Below are positions 1-9,732 of a DNA stretch of 44,486 bases, piece by piece. Under the pieces are notes generated by a model. That model saw nothing but the letters and a program-made list of their open reading frames with translations, had not been told where the DNA came from and ran no database searches. Source of the stretch: Clostridia bacterium UC5.1-1D2 (GTDB lineage: Bacteria > Bacillota > Clostridia > Lachnospirales > Lachnospiraceae); assembly GCA_001304855.1 (NCBI GenBank), contig BBZN01000035.1:1-44486 (forward strand). The letters run 5' to 3'. Made by a program: the position numbers and the translations under genes. Every line of letters begins with the position of its first letter. Positions within the stretch are counted from its first letter, which is position 1.

Positions 1-3000
1 CGAGAGTGGTAAGGGCAGCGCCGACGCCGAAAGCGGAGAAGGCAGCGTGGAGAGCGGCGGTTCCGGCACAGAAACCGGTCAGGGCGGCGAAGGAGGCACA
101 GAGGAATCTACGGAGGTCTCAGCCGAAAGCAGTCCTTCTGCGGAATCTGCGCCATCGGCGTCTGAGACAGTCCAGACTGCAAGTCCTTCCCAGCCGGAGG
201 CGGTGAAAAAACGGAGCGTGCAACGGATACAGACCTGGTAGGACTGGGCGGATGCAGCACAGCCAAGGCCTACGTGACCACATTGAAGAAGCTCAAAGCT
301 CTGGACGATGTAGATGGCTATAAGGTGACATACCAGATCAATCCCGGTGAAGGCGCATGTATTGTGGAGGGCGTCCGGGATGTGGCGGAGGGTGAAAGCC
401 TGACGTTTGGTTTGGAGGTATTTGCCGGATACGCTGTAGAGAAAGTGCAGACAGGGACATAACCCTGGAGCCGGATTACACGGAGGAGCATATTCTGTGG
501 TATACGGTAGAGAATGTGGAAGAGGAGCAGAAGATTGAGATTTCTCTTGCGGAGACTTCTCTCTATCCTCCTTTCCATCAGGTGCTTCATATGAAGGACG
601 GTATGGATATTACCATATCTGCCAGGGAAGGCATTCTCCCTGCCGAGGTGACGGCTACAGCTGAAATCGTTACTTCCGAGAAGGAGGAGCTGGTTAAGAC
701 CGAGGCGGCGAAAGAGGGCCTCATAGTGATTGCAGCCCCCCTGTATGATATAAATCTGTGGCTGGACGGTGAGAAGCTGGAAAATGACAGCTGGAGCGGC
801 AGCGGCTCGGTTCAGGTTAACTTTTCCGGCGCGCTTATGGAAAAATCACCAGAGACGCGGAACAGGTACAGGTAATGTGGGTCAAAGATGAGGATGAAAC
901 AGAGGCTCTGAACCTGTGGTTGAACCGATCCGGGGTACAGAAGTTGAAATGGAAAAGGGAGAAAGCTTAACCTCTCTGACCTGGAATGCAGGCCATTTCA
1001 CCACATACGGACCTGTGGCTACAGGAGGTTCCAATGACGCCGGCAAAACCCTTTCCATAGAAGATTTAATGAATGAGGGGATGCCGGAGGTGCGGTTCCT
1101 GGATGAAAAGGGGCAGGAGCTGAAGGTGAAAATCACAGATAGCAAGGTGACGCTGGAAAACGGGGATCCGCTTCCAAGGAAACTTCAGTTCAGATACACC
1201 GTGGCCTACGCTCTGGCGAACAGCGGGGAGCAGCAGGTGCAGGAGTATGATATTAATAAAGGAGATAGGTTCACCTACCAGTATCCCCAGTGGCTCAAGG
1301 TAACTACCAAATCCTATGATGTTACCAGGGGGCTCACGGAAGTGATTGGAAAGGCTGTGATAGACAACGGCAGCCTGACCATTACCCTGACAAAAGATAT
1401 GGGACGGCATTTCGCCGGAGATGCAGATGTGTTCGGCACTCTGGACTGGGATAACGTACAGGAGAACGAGAATGAAGTCGTCATTAAGATAGGGGACGTG
1501 GACTATACGCTGGTATTCCCTCCTGTGGAGACAGCGAAAACCTACAAGGCCACCATTAAAAAGAGTCATTCAGATGAGGCGTACACAGCGGACAGCGGGG
1601 CGGGAGACATCTTATATGATGCTGAAACCGGGCTTCCGTCAGCGGTGAGGTTCCATGTGGATATTGCAGCAGATGAGAAGAATTATGGGCCTCTGACAAA
1701 TTTCTATATCGACGACAAGATGAGCACCAACTACGGCGGGAAGCTTCAGTTCGACACCGACAGAGGAGTTGTAATCACTTCTGACAACAAGAGCGGCGAT
1801 GCTGATAATAAAGTAGCTGTTGCCCGCTTCGGAACGGCTTACAAGGGCGGTCCCAATGTGTATGTGAACTTTTTTGACGGGGAAGGAAACAAGGCCTCTC
1901 TGCTTCCGGGGCAGAAAATAAGCGTAGCTTACTGGGTAAAAATAGATTCAAAGCTGTGGGCTGAGGACTCCAGCATATCTGTGGGGAACGGATTTACAGC
2001 TTCCACCTCCATACAGTTCAACAATTCTGTGACCCTGAGGAATACGGAGAAAGCAGAGCCTTCTAACAAAGATACCTTCACGAAGGCTTTCCAGTGGTTT
2101 ACGAAGAACGGCCAAATCGTAAATGAACTTCCCGGCGGACGAAGCAAACGGCCGTTAAGTATCAGGTGCTTGTAAACCCTGACCTGGTTGATATGCAGGG
2201 CTGGACAATCAATGACACATTGTCAGGAAAACAGGAATATGTGGGTCAGGTGTATGTATACGGCTACAGCAGCCAGAAGGATTATGCAGATAAGAAGGAA
2301 CCTGTGTTTGAAGGCGCCTTTGAATTTAACAGCAAGACCAACTGGACCTACAGCCCGGGCAGCTTAAGCGGAGATACCGGAAAGCTGTACTATGTATTTG
2401 AGTATTACGCAACCCCCCAGGAGGCTGTGGGAGAAGATCTTCATAACAGGCTTGAGCTGACTGCACCCGGCTGGAGCGGTTCCGGTTCCGGCGCGGGCAT
2501 TGGAGGGGATAACAGCGTTACAATCCGTTATAATACCTACACCCTGAAAAAAGAAAATCTCAGTTCAAAAATGGATGCTTCGGATCCTGAGAAGGTAAAC
2601 GGCGCCATTGGCTGGGGCGGTGAATTTGGGGAGATCCAGTGGAAGTCCACCATTGAGGGATATAATAAGGGCAGCGAAGAGGGGGCTATGATTCCTTCGG
2701 GTTCTGTCTACACCGATTCCCTGAGCGTCAAAGAGTATGGAAAAAGCGGAGCCCTTGAAGGACTTCTCAAGTATCACACCTTTGACGGAGAGGGTGGAAT
2801 GAAGCTGGTCATGGAGAGTAAAAGCGGTCCCGTTCCGGATTCGGCATATGAATTGGAGATGGGAGCCGACAACCGTTCATTTACCATTACGTTCCGGGAA
2901 GAATTGGAGGCCCCGGTAACATTGGCCTATTCCTCCTATGTAACCGATTTTCTGGAAATGACCTTTTCCACCAACCTGCGTTTTGTCAACACTGCAAAAT

Positions 3001-5305
3001 TTGAGTTTGGGGATCATGTGGTAAGGGAGGCAAAAGCAGCCCAGCCCTATATCAGGTATGACTATATTAATAAAGAACTGACTCAGTCCAAGGGGGGAGT
3101 CCTCACCTGGAAGCTGAATATTAACGGGGGCGGCAGCAATTCGGGAAAAACCCCCATCGATTTAAAAGATTATCCTGTGGAGGTCTGGGAGAAAATTCCG
3201 GCCGGAACAGAGCTGCAGGAGATATCCCTGCTAAAGAATAATAAGGAAGTGACGCTGACAGAAGGAGACGAGTATTCACTTGAGCGCCAGGGCTCTCAGG
3301 CGGTAGCTGTAATTTCCCTCAATAAGGTGGCTCAAAACCATGGCGTCAGCCTCAGCAAAATGATGCGGATCATCGTCAGAACGAGGGTGACGGATTTAAC
3401 GGCAAAAGAATTTACCAACAAGGCCCAGATGGTAATCGATGAAAAGCCGCTTCACGAGGCCATAGCGACTAAGGCCTACAATAATGATTTTATTACCAAG
3501 GGAATGGCTTATAATGCAAACACCGCCCCTCTGGCCCGCTATACGGTTACGGTCAATCCGGGAGGCGCGGATATCAGCAACCTCTATGGCGGTACTCTGA
3601 CAGTGGAGGACTATCTGGGCTCCACAGCTATGTCCTATGTTCCTGAAAGCTTTACCGTGGTTCGCTCCGACAACGGAGAGCCTGTTACAGGCTGGGACAT
3701 TGCAGTGTCCTCGACCTATTTCAGAATATCGGGACTGCCGGACGAAACGCCCCTTACTATAACTTACAATGTGGCGATATCCGGAAATGTGAATGCAGAG
3801 GTGAATACATCCAACTCCGCCACTCTCATATACGGAGACGGACAGAGAATCACTGCCAGTGTGTCCAAAAAGGTAGTTGTTCTGAAGCCTATGGCTACAG
3901 GAACCGGAGATCCCTATGTGATTATTGACAAGGTGGATCAGAACGGGAAGGCTTGAGGGGGCGGAGTTTACCGTGTACCCGGTGGTGAAAGAGGCGGGGA
4001 ACTGGGAGATTGACAAGAATAATCCTGTGGGAACCTTCGCGCCGGCAAAAGGCGTGACAGGCAATGGAAACCGGGCCCAGGCAGAGATTCTGGGCATTGA
4101 AAAGGGTAAGATTTATTATCTGGAGGAGACGGTGGTCCCCGATACTTACAGCAAGGCTGAGGGAATGTACTTTGTCATTGCCGGGGACACGGATGTGGAT
4201 ATGCCTGAGGGCGCCCATGTTGCAGGAGTGGGCTATACCTTTATACTGGAAAATAAAAAGAACACCGGTAATCTTCAGATCAACAAAGTGGTAGAGGGCA
4301 AGAGCGGCCTTACAAAGACATTTTATTTTACAGTCTCAGGCGAGAACGGCTATTATTATAACGCCGACGGAAAGGGAACGCCGGATCAGACGGTCATAAG
4401 CGTTGATTATGTTTCCGAAAGCAGGATAACTATGTGCTGGCAGCCAATCTTCCTGTGGGTACCTATGAGGTCCGGGAGGTTGCGGACAGAAACGGGACGC
4501 CTGTAACCCAGGATAATTTTTACTATACGGTTAAAGCAGGGGCCGGCGATACAGACAGAGCCAGCGTGACCATTGAGAACGGGACTACAGAGCATATTAC
4601 CTTTACGAACACCTACAATGCCCTGGGAGGCATCACTTTTGAGGGCGCAAAAACCATAGAAGGGCGCAGTCTGAGAGACGGTGAATTCCTCTTTGAAGTG
4701 TATGAAGGAAACACTCTGGTGGCAGAAGGCAGAAATACGGCGGAAGCTCCATCGTCTTTGACGAAATATCGTACAAAGAAACGGATTTGGGCCAGCACAC
4801 ATACACGGTGTCCGAGCGGCAGGGAAATACAGCCGGGATCACCTATGACCCCACTGTCTATACAGTTACAGTTCAGGTTACGGATGAAGGCGACAGAACC
4901 ATCGGAGCATTTATAACGGGCATAAAAGGGCCGGATCAGACGGAGGGAAGTGAGATACGGTTCCACAATATTTACACTCCTGATACGCCGGATAGGCCCG
5001 ACAGGCCCGACACTCCGAATACTCCACCAGGAGGAGGAAGCGGCGGAGGCGGAAGCTCCTCAGGGGGCGGAAGATATCAGCCGCCTGCAGGAGGACCGGG
5101 AATCACAACGGATATTACGCCGGAACCCGTACCGCTGGCTCCCCTTCCTGATATACCCCAGATAACGCTGCTGGAGGATGAAGTTCCTCTGGCCCCCCTT
5201 CCAAAGACGGGGGATCGGACGTCTCATCATTATGCCATTGCGGCGCTCCTTACTTCGCTGATGACAGGACTTTATCTGTCTATACGCAGGAGAAAGGAAG
5301 AGTAA
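1..5305 (+). CDS. Large LPXTG cell-wall-anchored pilin-like adhesin, 5' truncated, frameshifted
   Basis: Surface protein exported and covalently attached to peptidoglycan by a sortase. The C terminus carries LPKTG, a hydrophobic segment and the basic tail RRRKEE. Before it is a DTPDRPDRPD repeat and a Gly/Ser linker, which act as a wall-spanning region. At about 4610-4990 a pilin isopeptide-linkage domain (FctA/Spy0128 type) is visible: GITFEGAKTIEG at its start, HTYTVSE and YDPTVYTVTV further on. Upstream (about 3900-4600) are Cna-B-like domains (LEGAEFTVYPV, YYLEETVVPD, TYEVREVAD). The middle, about 900-3900, consists of beta-rich modules I cannot name. The visible N-terminal part is a Ser/Glu/Gly-rich low-complexity stretch. 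The true start lies outside the window. The frame changes near 240, 465, 870, 2143, 3950, 4420 and 4740; several of these are GGG read as GG. No sortase gene is visible here. Confidence 0.85.
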
Positions 5306-5313
5306 AAAACAAG

Positions 5314-5342
5314 TTGCAGTATCCCTTGGAATTGTGTATAAT
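5314..5342 (+). promoter_or_regulatory. Sigma-A-type promoter of the YhcH-family gene
   Basis: TTGCAG, a 17-bp spacer, then a perfect TATAAT. It sits 40 bp before the ATG, so the gene is probably transcribed alone. AAGGAG follows at 5368-5373. Confidence 0.7.
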
Positions 5343-5381
5343 TCAGGCAGTGACGTCATTTGCTGAGAAGGAGAATGGGAT

Positions 5382-5846
5382 ATGATATTTGATGAGAAGA
5401 AAAACCTGGAGTTTTACAAAAATTTAGGAATTAATGGAAGATATGCCAAGGCGGTGGACTTTTTGCTGAATACCGATCTTGAGGCGCTGGAGCCGGGCAA
5501 GTATGAGATTGACGGAAAAGACGTAGTTGCCAATGTGAGCGAGTACACGACCATTCCCTGGGAGGAGGCAAAGTACGAAGCCCACGAGGTGTTTACCGAT
5601 ATCCAGTATGTGATTCGGGGAAGCGAGATTATGACCTACGCCCCCACCCGCGAGATGACGGTAAAGACTCCCTACAATCCTGACAAGGACGTAGTGTTCT
5701 ATGAGAACACCACGCCGGGGCTTCAGATGGCAGTGAAAGAAGGCCAGTATGTAATTTTCAATCCATGGGACGCCCACAAGCCAAAGGCAGCCAACGGCCA
5801 GCCTGCTTATATCAAAAAGGTTATTGTAAAGATTAAAGAGAACTAA
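5382..5846 (+). CDS. YhcH/YjgK/YiaL family protein (DUF386)
   Basis: A 154-aa cytosolic protein of the YhcH/YjgK/YiaL family, cupin-like beta-sandwich proteins. E. coli YhcH (NanQ) acts on sialic acid anomers, and EbgC belongs to the same family. Family signatures seen are EAHEVFTDIQYVIRGSE (His and Glu of the metal site), the late FNPWDAHKP with the second His, and a C-terminal IKKVIVKIKE. Length is the family norm and the ORF is unbroken. It has its own promoter and a hairpin immediately after the stop, so it is monocistronic. No other sialic-acid genes lie nearby, so the actual substrate is open. Confidence 0.88.
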   Translation: MIFDEKKNLEFYKNLGINGRYAKAVDFLLNTDLEALEPGKYEIDGKDVVANVSEYTTIPWEEAKYEAHEVFTDIQYVIRGSEIMTYAPTREMTVKTPYNPDKDVVFYENTTPGLQMAVKEGQYVIFNPWDAHKPKAANGQPAYIKKVIVKIKEN

Positions 5847-5851
5847 GCGAA

Positions 5852-5905
5852 ACAAAGGGGATGCTGCCAAATTAGCGTTAGCTAGTATGGCAGCATCCCC
5901 TTTGT
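5852..5905 (+). terminator. Long perfect hairpin after the YhcH-family gene
   Basis: ACAAAGGGGATGCTGCCA at 5852-5869 is the exact reverse complement of 5888-5905, leaving an 18-nt loop. The stem is followed by TGCAG rather than a U-run, so termination is likely but not textbook. Confidence 0.6.
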
Positions 5906-5999
5906 TGCAGAGTATAGTTGCAATTTCGGGTAAATCTCTTGAAAAATGCCATCGTCCATGCTGCAATAAAGTAAATAAATAGACCATAGGCGGTGAGCT

Positions 6000-6550
6000 A
6001 TGACGAAAGAAGATAAAAAAAATGCGTACCTGTATTGCAAGTTCAGAGATGAGCAGTTTGCCTTGTATGATGAGTATGCAAAGCGCAACGGTATGCTGAT
6101 GAAAACCTGTTGGCAGTCAATACCCTCTTTTATGCAAAGAGCGGAATGACGCAGACAGTAAATTTAATCATTAAAAATCTTTTGGCAGAAAGCTATGTTA
6201 CCGTTACCGAAGTGCCGGAAAACAAGCGGAACAAAATCGTGCAGATGACGGAAGCAGGGCGGGCGTACTGCGAAAAGGTCGTCCGCCACATCACATGGGC
6301 CGAGGATACAGCAATGTCTATGTTTACAGCGGAGGAAAGCATGGATACGTTGATGGAACTTTCAAAATTGGTTGGAAAACAACGAATTGCATGGAGATAT
6401 GACCCTGTTCTGCTGACGGAGAAGTACAGGATTGCGCGGCACATGGAAACCTTTGGACGTACGGCAAAGCCTCCCATGAAGCGTTTTGTCAAGTGCTTTT
6501 TTGAGTTATTGACGAAAACTTTTATCAGCGCGGCGGCAGAGCCACCGTAA
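6000..6550 (+). pseudogene. MarR-family regulator with internal deletion in the winged helix
   Basis: Begins MTKEDKKNAYLYCKF after a GGCGGTGAG-type ribosome site and reads as a MarR-family repressor. Restoring one C in AAACCTG (6105-6111) joins the N-terminal part to LLAVNTLFYAKSGMTQ. From there the text jumps to TVNLIIKNLLAE. By comparison with MarR relatives I remember, which have about 13 more residues here (the helix-turn-helix entry), this looks like an in-frame loss between two similar ACGCAG/AAGCAGAC words. The wing (VPENKRNKIV) and dimer helices follow. The last 55 residues after VGKQR do not look like MarR. A weak TTGAAA-17-TGCAAT promoter lies at 5939-5967. Unlike most genes here, this one looks biologically decayed. 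Confidence 0.6.
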
Positions 6551-6605
6551 AACCTGCCGACAGCCGCCGTAGTAGTGCAGACGGTTTTGCCGTTAGAATG
6601 AAGCA

Positions 6606-6651
6606 GCCGAAAGCGGGGCAGGATTGTGAAATCCTCTTCCCCGTTTTCGGC
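6606..6651. other. Strong hairpin in the non-coding stretch 6551-6723
   Basis: GCCGAAAGCGGGG pairs with CCCCGTTTTCGGC (with G-U pairs), with an inner AGGATT/AATCCT stem. No U-run follows on the plus strand. The surrounding ~170 bases hold no gene I can support and may be a scar of a lost mobile element. Confidence 0.4.
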
Positions 6652-6723
6652 GGCGAAATGCGGGCGGCAAAAATACAACTCGTCCCTTGACCGTCTGGAT
6701 AGACAAAACGCACAAGGTTATCA

Positions 6724-6752
6724 TTGATTTTTCAGTTTTTATGAGGTAAAAT
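6724..6752 (+). promoter_or_regulatory. Promoter of the unknown two-gene islet
   Basis: TTGATT, a 17-bp spacer and TAAAAT, in a very AT-rich leader just before the 141-aa gene. Confidence 0.55.
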
Positions 6753-6778
6753 ATATAAAAGCATAGAAGGTGTTTACA

Positions 6779-7204
6779 ATGGAGATGTATTTCCAACAAC
6801 TGTTTGAAGAACGGCAAGAGTTTAGACAAGCTATGGAATCAACTCCTGTTAGTGAAACTTATAGTTTGAATCTAACTAGGGCAAGCAGCGGATGGAAAGA
6901 AGGTACTGTTTATTGGTGGGGTGGCGGAAACACTAGTTTGCTCTCACTTACAAATGCAATGATTAGACATTATTATAGTAATGGTCAAATATCTAATATT
7001 ACCGTTAAAGATTCGTATATGACAGGTATTGTTGGTGCAACATGGACACATAGGAGCGGGTTGGGTACTCCTCTTGGTGGAACGTCAGCAAAATTTTCGG
7101 TAACGGGAACATGGTTTATCGGATTGGACATTTGGGGATTCCCAGTTGGTGCTTCTTTTGATGAAACTCTCAATTCCCCTACCATAGAAATAACTGTCAA
7201 CTAA
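6779..7204 (+). CDS. Unknown 141-aa protein, AT-rich gene
   Basis: I do not recognise this protein. The start at ATG 6779 is chosen because AGAAGG lies 8 bp upstream; a GTG at 6770 is also in frame. The first 25 residues are charged and probably helical (MEMYFQQLFEERQEF). The rest is rich in Trp, Gly, Thr and Ser with alternating hydrophobics, as in a beta-sandwich, ending TLNSPTIEITVN. There is no signal peptide, membrane segment or cysteine. The gene and the small membrane gene that follows 15 bp later are clearly richer in A and T than all neighbours, which suggests recent acquisition. The two share one promoter and one terminator, so they probably work together. A toxin/immunity-like or secreted effector pair is only a guess. 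Confidence 0.6.
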   Translation: MEMYFQQLFEERQEFRQAMESTPVSETYSLNLTRASSGWKEGTVYWWGGGNTSLLSLTNAMIRHYYSNGQISNITVKDSYMTGIVGATWTHRSGLGTPLGGTSAKFSVTGTWFIGLDIWGFPVGASFDETLNSPTIEITVN

Positions 7205-7219
7205 AACATGTGAGGTATT

Positions 7220-7393
7220 ATGATGAAAAATATTATATTGATAGTTGTAGGATTGATTGTTCTTATGGTGACCGTGATATGTCCATTTCCGATGATGTTA
7301 GGAATTTCTGGCATAGTGTGGAGAGTTATTATTGGTTTAGTAGGATGTTTTTCGCTTGTTTTAGGCATTTACAAAATATCAAGTAAAAAATAG
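7220..7393 (+). CDS. 57-aa two-helix membrane peptide
   Basis: A short ORF starting ATGATGAAAAAT, with TGAGGT 4 bp upstream, ending in TAG at 7391-7393. The product (MMKNIILIVVGLIVLMVTVI at the start) has two hydrophobic stretches, about residues 4-20 and 27-50, separated by CPFPMM, and ends in the basic KISSKK. It is therefore a small hairpin integral membrane protein with its C terminus probably cytosolic. It is co-transcribed with the preceding unknown gene and has the same AT-rich composition. Function unknown; an immunity or anchoring partner for the 141-aa protein is an inference from context only. Confidence 0.6.
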   Translation: MMKNIILIVVGLIVLMVTVICPFPMMLGISGIVWRVIIGLVGCFSLVLGIYKISSKK

Positions 7394-7418
7394 ATTTATA
7401 TTAGTCCATAGAGGAAGT

Positions 7419-7455
7419 AAAGCGGCGGGGTTGTATTAACTATCCCCGCCGCTTT
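7419..7455 (+). terminator. Terminator of the AT-rich islet
   Basis: AAAGCGGCGGGG pairs perfectly with CCCCGCCGCTTT across a 13-nt loop, 25 bp after the 57-aa gene. Confidence 0.75.
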
Positions 7456-7739
7456 GCCGTATTGCAGTCGGCGGCAGGGGCAGCGTGTATTGTCCCGGCT
7501 GTCAGAAAAAATTAGACGAATAGAAAAATGATACCTTTCCGTTGCGTTTATTTGGAAGCTTCCAAAGCAGGTAACAATATACATCGCCAAATACTCCCCG
7601 GGAACCCATATGCCGTCCCGGCACACAGGCGGATTTAAAGGCGGCCTTAACTTATGGTTGCATTTTCATCATCAGCAGTTACAATAGAAATAACGTAACC
7701 TGCAAACCGGTAACAGCCTTTGTTGTAGGAGGGGACTCT
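7456..7739. other. Intergenic stretch with a possible zinc-ribbon remnant
   Basis: No complete gene is visible. On the plus strand near 7480-7510 one frame reads VYCPGCQKKLDE followed by a stop, which resembles the end of a CxxC zinc-ribbon protein. This is a short remnant at best. GGAGGGG at 7728-7734 is the ribosome site of the next gene. Confidence 0.3.
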
Positions 7740-9595
7740 ATGCAGCTGACTTATTTGCATATACGCAATTTTAAATCAATACGGGATATGGAGCTTACAG
7801 AGATTGATATGGCTTTGATTCTTGTTGGAAAGAACAATACTGGAAAGACTTCCGTACTGGATGCCGTCTGTGCAGTCTGCGGCTGTTATGAGATACAGGA
7901 GAAGGATTTTAATGAGAAACGGCAGGCCATACGCATTGATGCGGCTTTTGCCATAGGGGAGAGTGACCTGGAGCTTTTCCGGTCTATGGGCAGAGTGAGC
8001 CAGTACCGGCGCCGGGACGTGTGGCTCAGGGCGTTTCATGAACGTCTCCCTTCTTTTAAGGACGGGATCCTCTCATTTACCCTCCATGTGAATCAGGACG
8101 GAAAAGTGCGCTATGAGGACGGATTCAAAAAAAACAACACCCATATCGTCCAGGCCCTTCCGCGCATATACCGCATCAATGCAGAGCGGGAGCTGAACCA
8201 GCTTCAGAGCGATATGCTGATGTTCCAGGAGGATGAGGAGCTGCGGCGTCTCCGTTCAGGCGCCTGCATGTTCGAGCGGGCAAAGGAATGCAACCACTGT
8301 TTTCAGTGTATCGGCCTCATCAACCGGAAAAAGCCGGAACAGCTCACCGTCTTTGAGACTGCCAGGCTGCTGGAGTATAAGATATACCAGCTGAATCTCA
8401 GCGGCTTTTCTGAGAAGGTGAATGAGTATTTCTTTAAGAACGGAGGCTATGAGGAGATTCAGTATACCTTAAAATGTGATGCGGATCAGCTCTTTGCCGT
8501 GGAGGTGACCGCATATAACCGCCAGAGGGGCAGCGTGAAGCCTGTGGAACTCATGGGGAAGGGCATGCGCAGCATCTATATGCTGTCCCTTCTGGAGGCT
8601 TATATCGGGGAACAAAGCCAGATACCCAGTATGATCGTGGTGGAGGATCCCGAGATATTCCTCCATCCTCAGCTTCAGAAAAGCTGCAGTGAAATTCTCT
8701 ACCGCCTGTCCAAGAAAAATCAGGTTATCTTCAAGACCCACAGTCCGGATTTGTTGTTTAATTTCAGCATCCGGCAAATCCGTCAGGTGGTTTTGGATCC
8801 GGAGCGGTATTCCGTTGTCCGCAAAAATGCGGATATAGGCAGATTCTGGACGATTTGGGCTATGGGGCCAATGATATGCTGAATGTGAGCTTCGTGTTCA
8901 TTGTGGAGGGAAAACAGGATAAAAGCAGACTTCCCCTGCTTCTGGAAAAGTACTACTCGGAGATATACGACCGGGAGGGAAACCTGTCCCGCATTTCCAT
9001 AATTACAACCAACAGCTGCACCAACATTAAAACGTATGCAAACCTTAAGTACATGAACCAGGTTTACCTGCGCGACCAGTTTCTCATGATACGGGACGGA
9101 GACGGAAAGGACCCGGAGGAGCTGGCTTCCCAGCTCTGCAAGTATTATGACCAGCGAAATCTGGAGGATGTGGATCGGCTCCCGAAGGTGACCAGGAGAA
9201 ATGTTCTGATTTTAAAATACTATTCCTTCGAGAATTATTTCCTTAACCCGAAGATCATGACGGCTCTGGGAATCGTAGAGGGGGAGGAGGCGTTTTACAG
9301 AACGCTCTATGAAAAATGGAAGGAGTATCTCTGCCGGCTCCGCAGCGGCCAGAGGCTGAGGGAGGTTATGGGGAGAGATTTCACTTCGCCTGCGGATATG
9401 AAGGAGCATATGGAGGAGATCCGGATCCATCTCCGGGGCCATAATCTCTTTGATCTTTTTTACGGCCCCTTTAAAGGGCGGGAACAGGAACTGCTGAAAG
9501 CCTATGTGGACATGGCTCCAAGGGAAGAATTTCGGGATATTTTGGAAGCCATCGACCGGTTTGTGTATTTTGACAGCCGCAAGAAGGATCGGTGA
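7740..9595 (+). CDS. OLD-like AAA ATPase with C-terminal TOPRIM domain, one frameshift
   Basis: ATP-dependent nuclease-type protein of the OLD family. The N-terminal ABC-type ATPase has Walker A GKNNTGKTS (residues 30-38), Walker B MIVVEDPEIF (about 298-307) and the switch histidine in KTHSPDL. After a frame change near 8838 (GGG read as GG) the second part carries TOPRIM signatures: FIVEGKQD with its Glu, then MIRDGDGKD with paired Asp. Together about 618 residues, normal for OLD. An unusual feature is a cysteine cluster C176-x7-C184-x2-C187-x2-C190 within the ATPase. It stands alone, with a strong AGGAGGGG ribosome site and a terminator downstream. No UvrD/GajB-like helicase is adjacent, which fits the stand-alone class 1 rather than Gabija. 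Phage defence or DNA repair are both possible. Confidence 0.8.
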
Positions 9596-9637
9596 GCTGC
9601 AGCGGGAGGATGAGCGGCCATATTGTGAAGCAATGGA

Positions 9638-9683
9638 AAACAGAGAGGGCGTCCGGCATAACTGCGGAACGCCCTCTCTGTTT
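9638..9683. terminator. Bidirectional hairpin between the OLD-like gene and cstA
   Basis: AAACAGAGAGGGCGT pairs exactly with ACGCCCTCTCTGTTT. It lies between two convergent genes and has an A-run on one side and a T-run on the other, so it can terminate both. Confidence 0.8.
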
Positions 9684-9732
9684 CAGATAGTATGGGGAAA
9701 TGATATCATGTAAGGTTTACATGGACAGCCCT

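Noticed and set aside
8830..8885. Programmed frameshift between ATPase and TOPRIM parts of the OLD-like gene.
   Set aside because: No slippery heptamer is present, and the break has the same one-base G-run loss seen in dozens of unrelated genes here.
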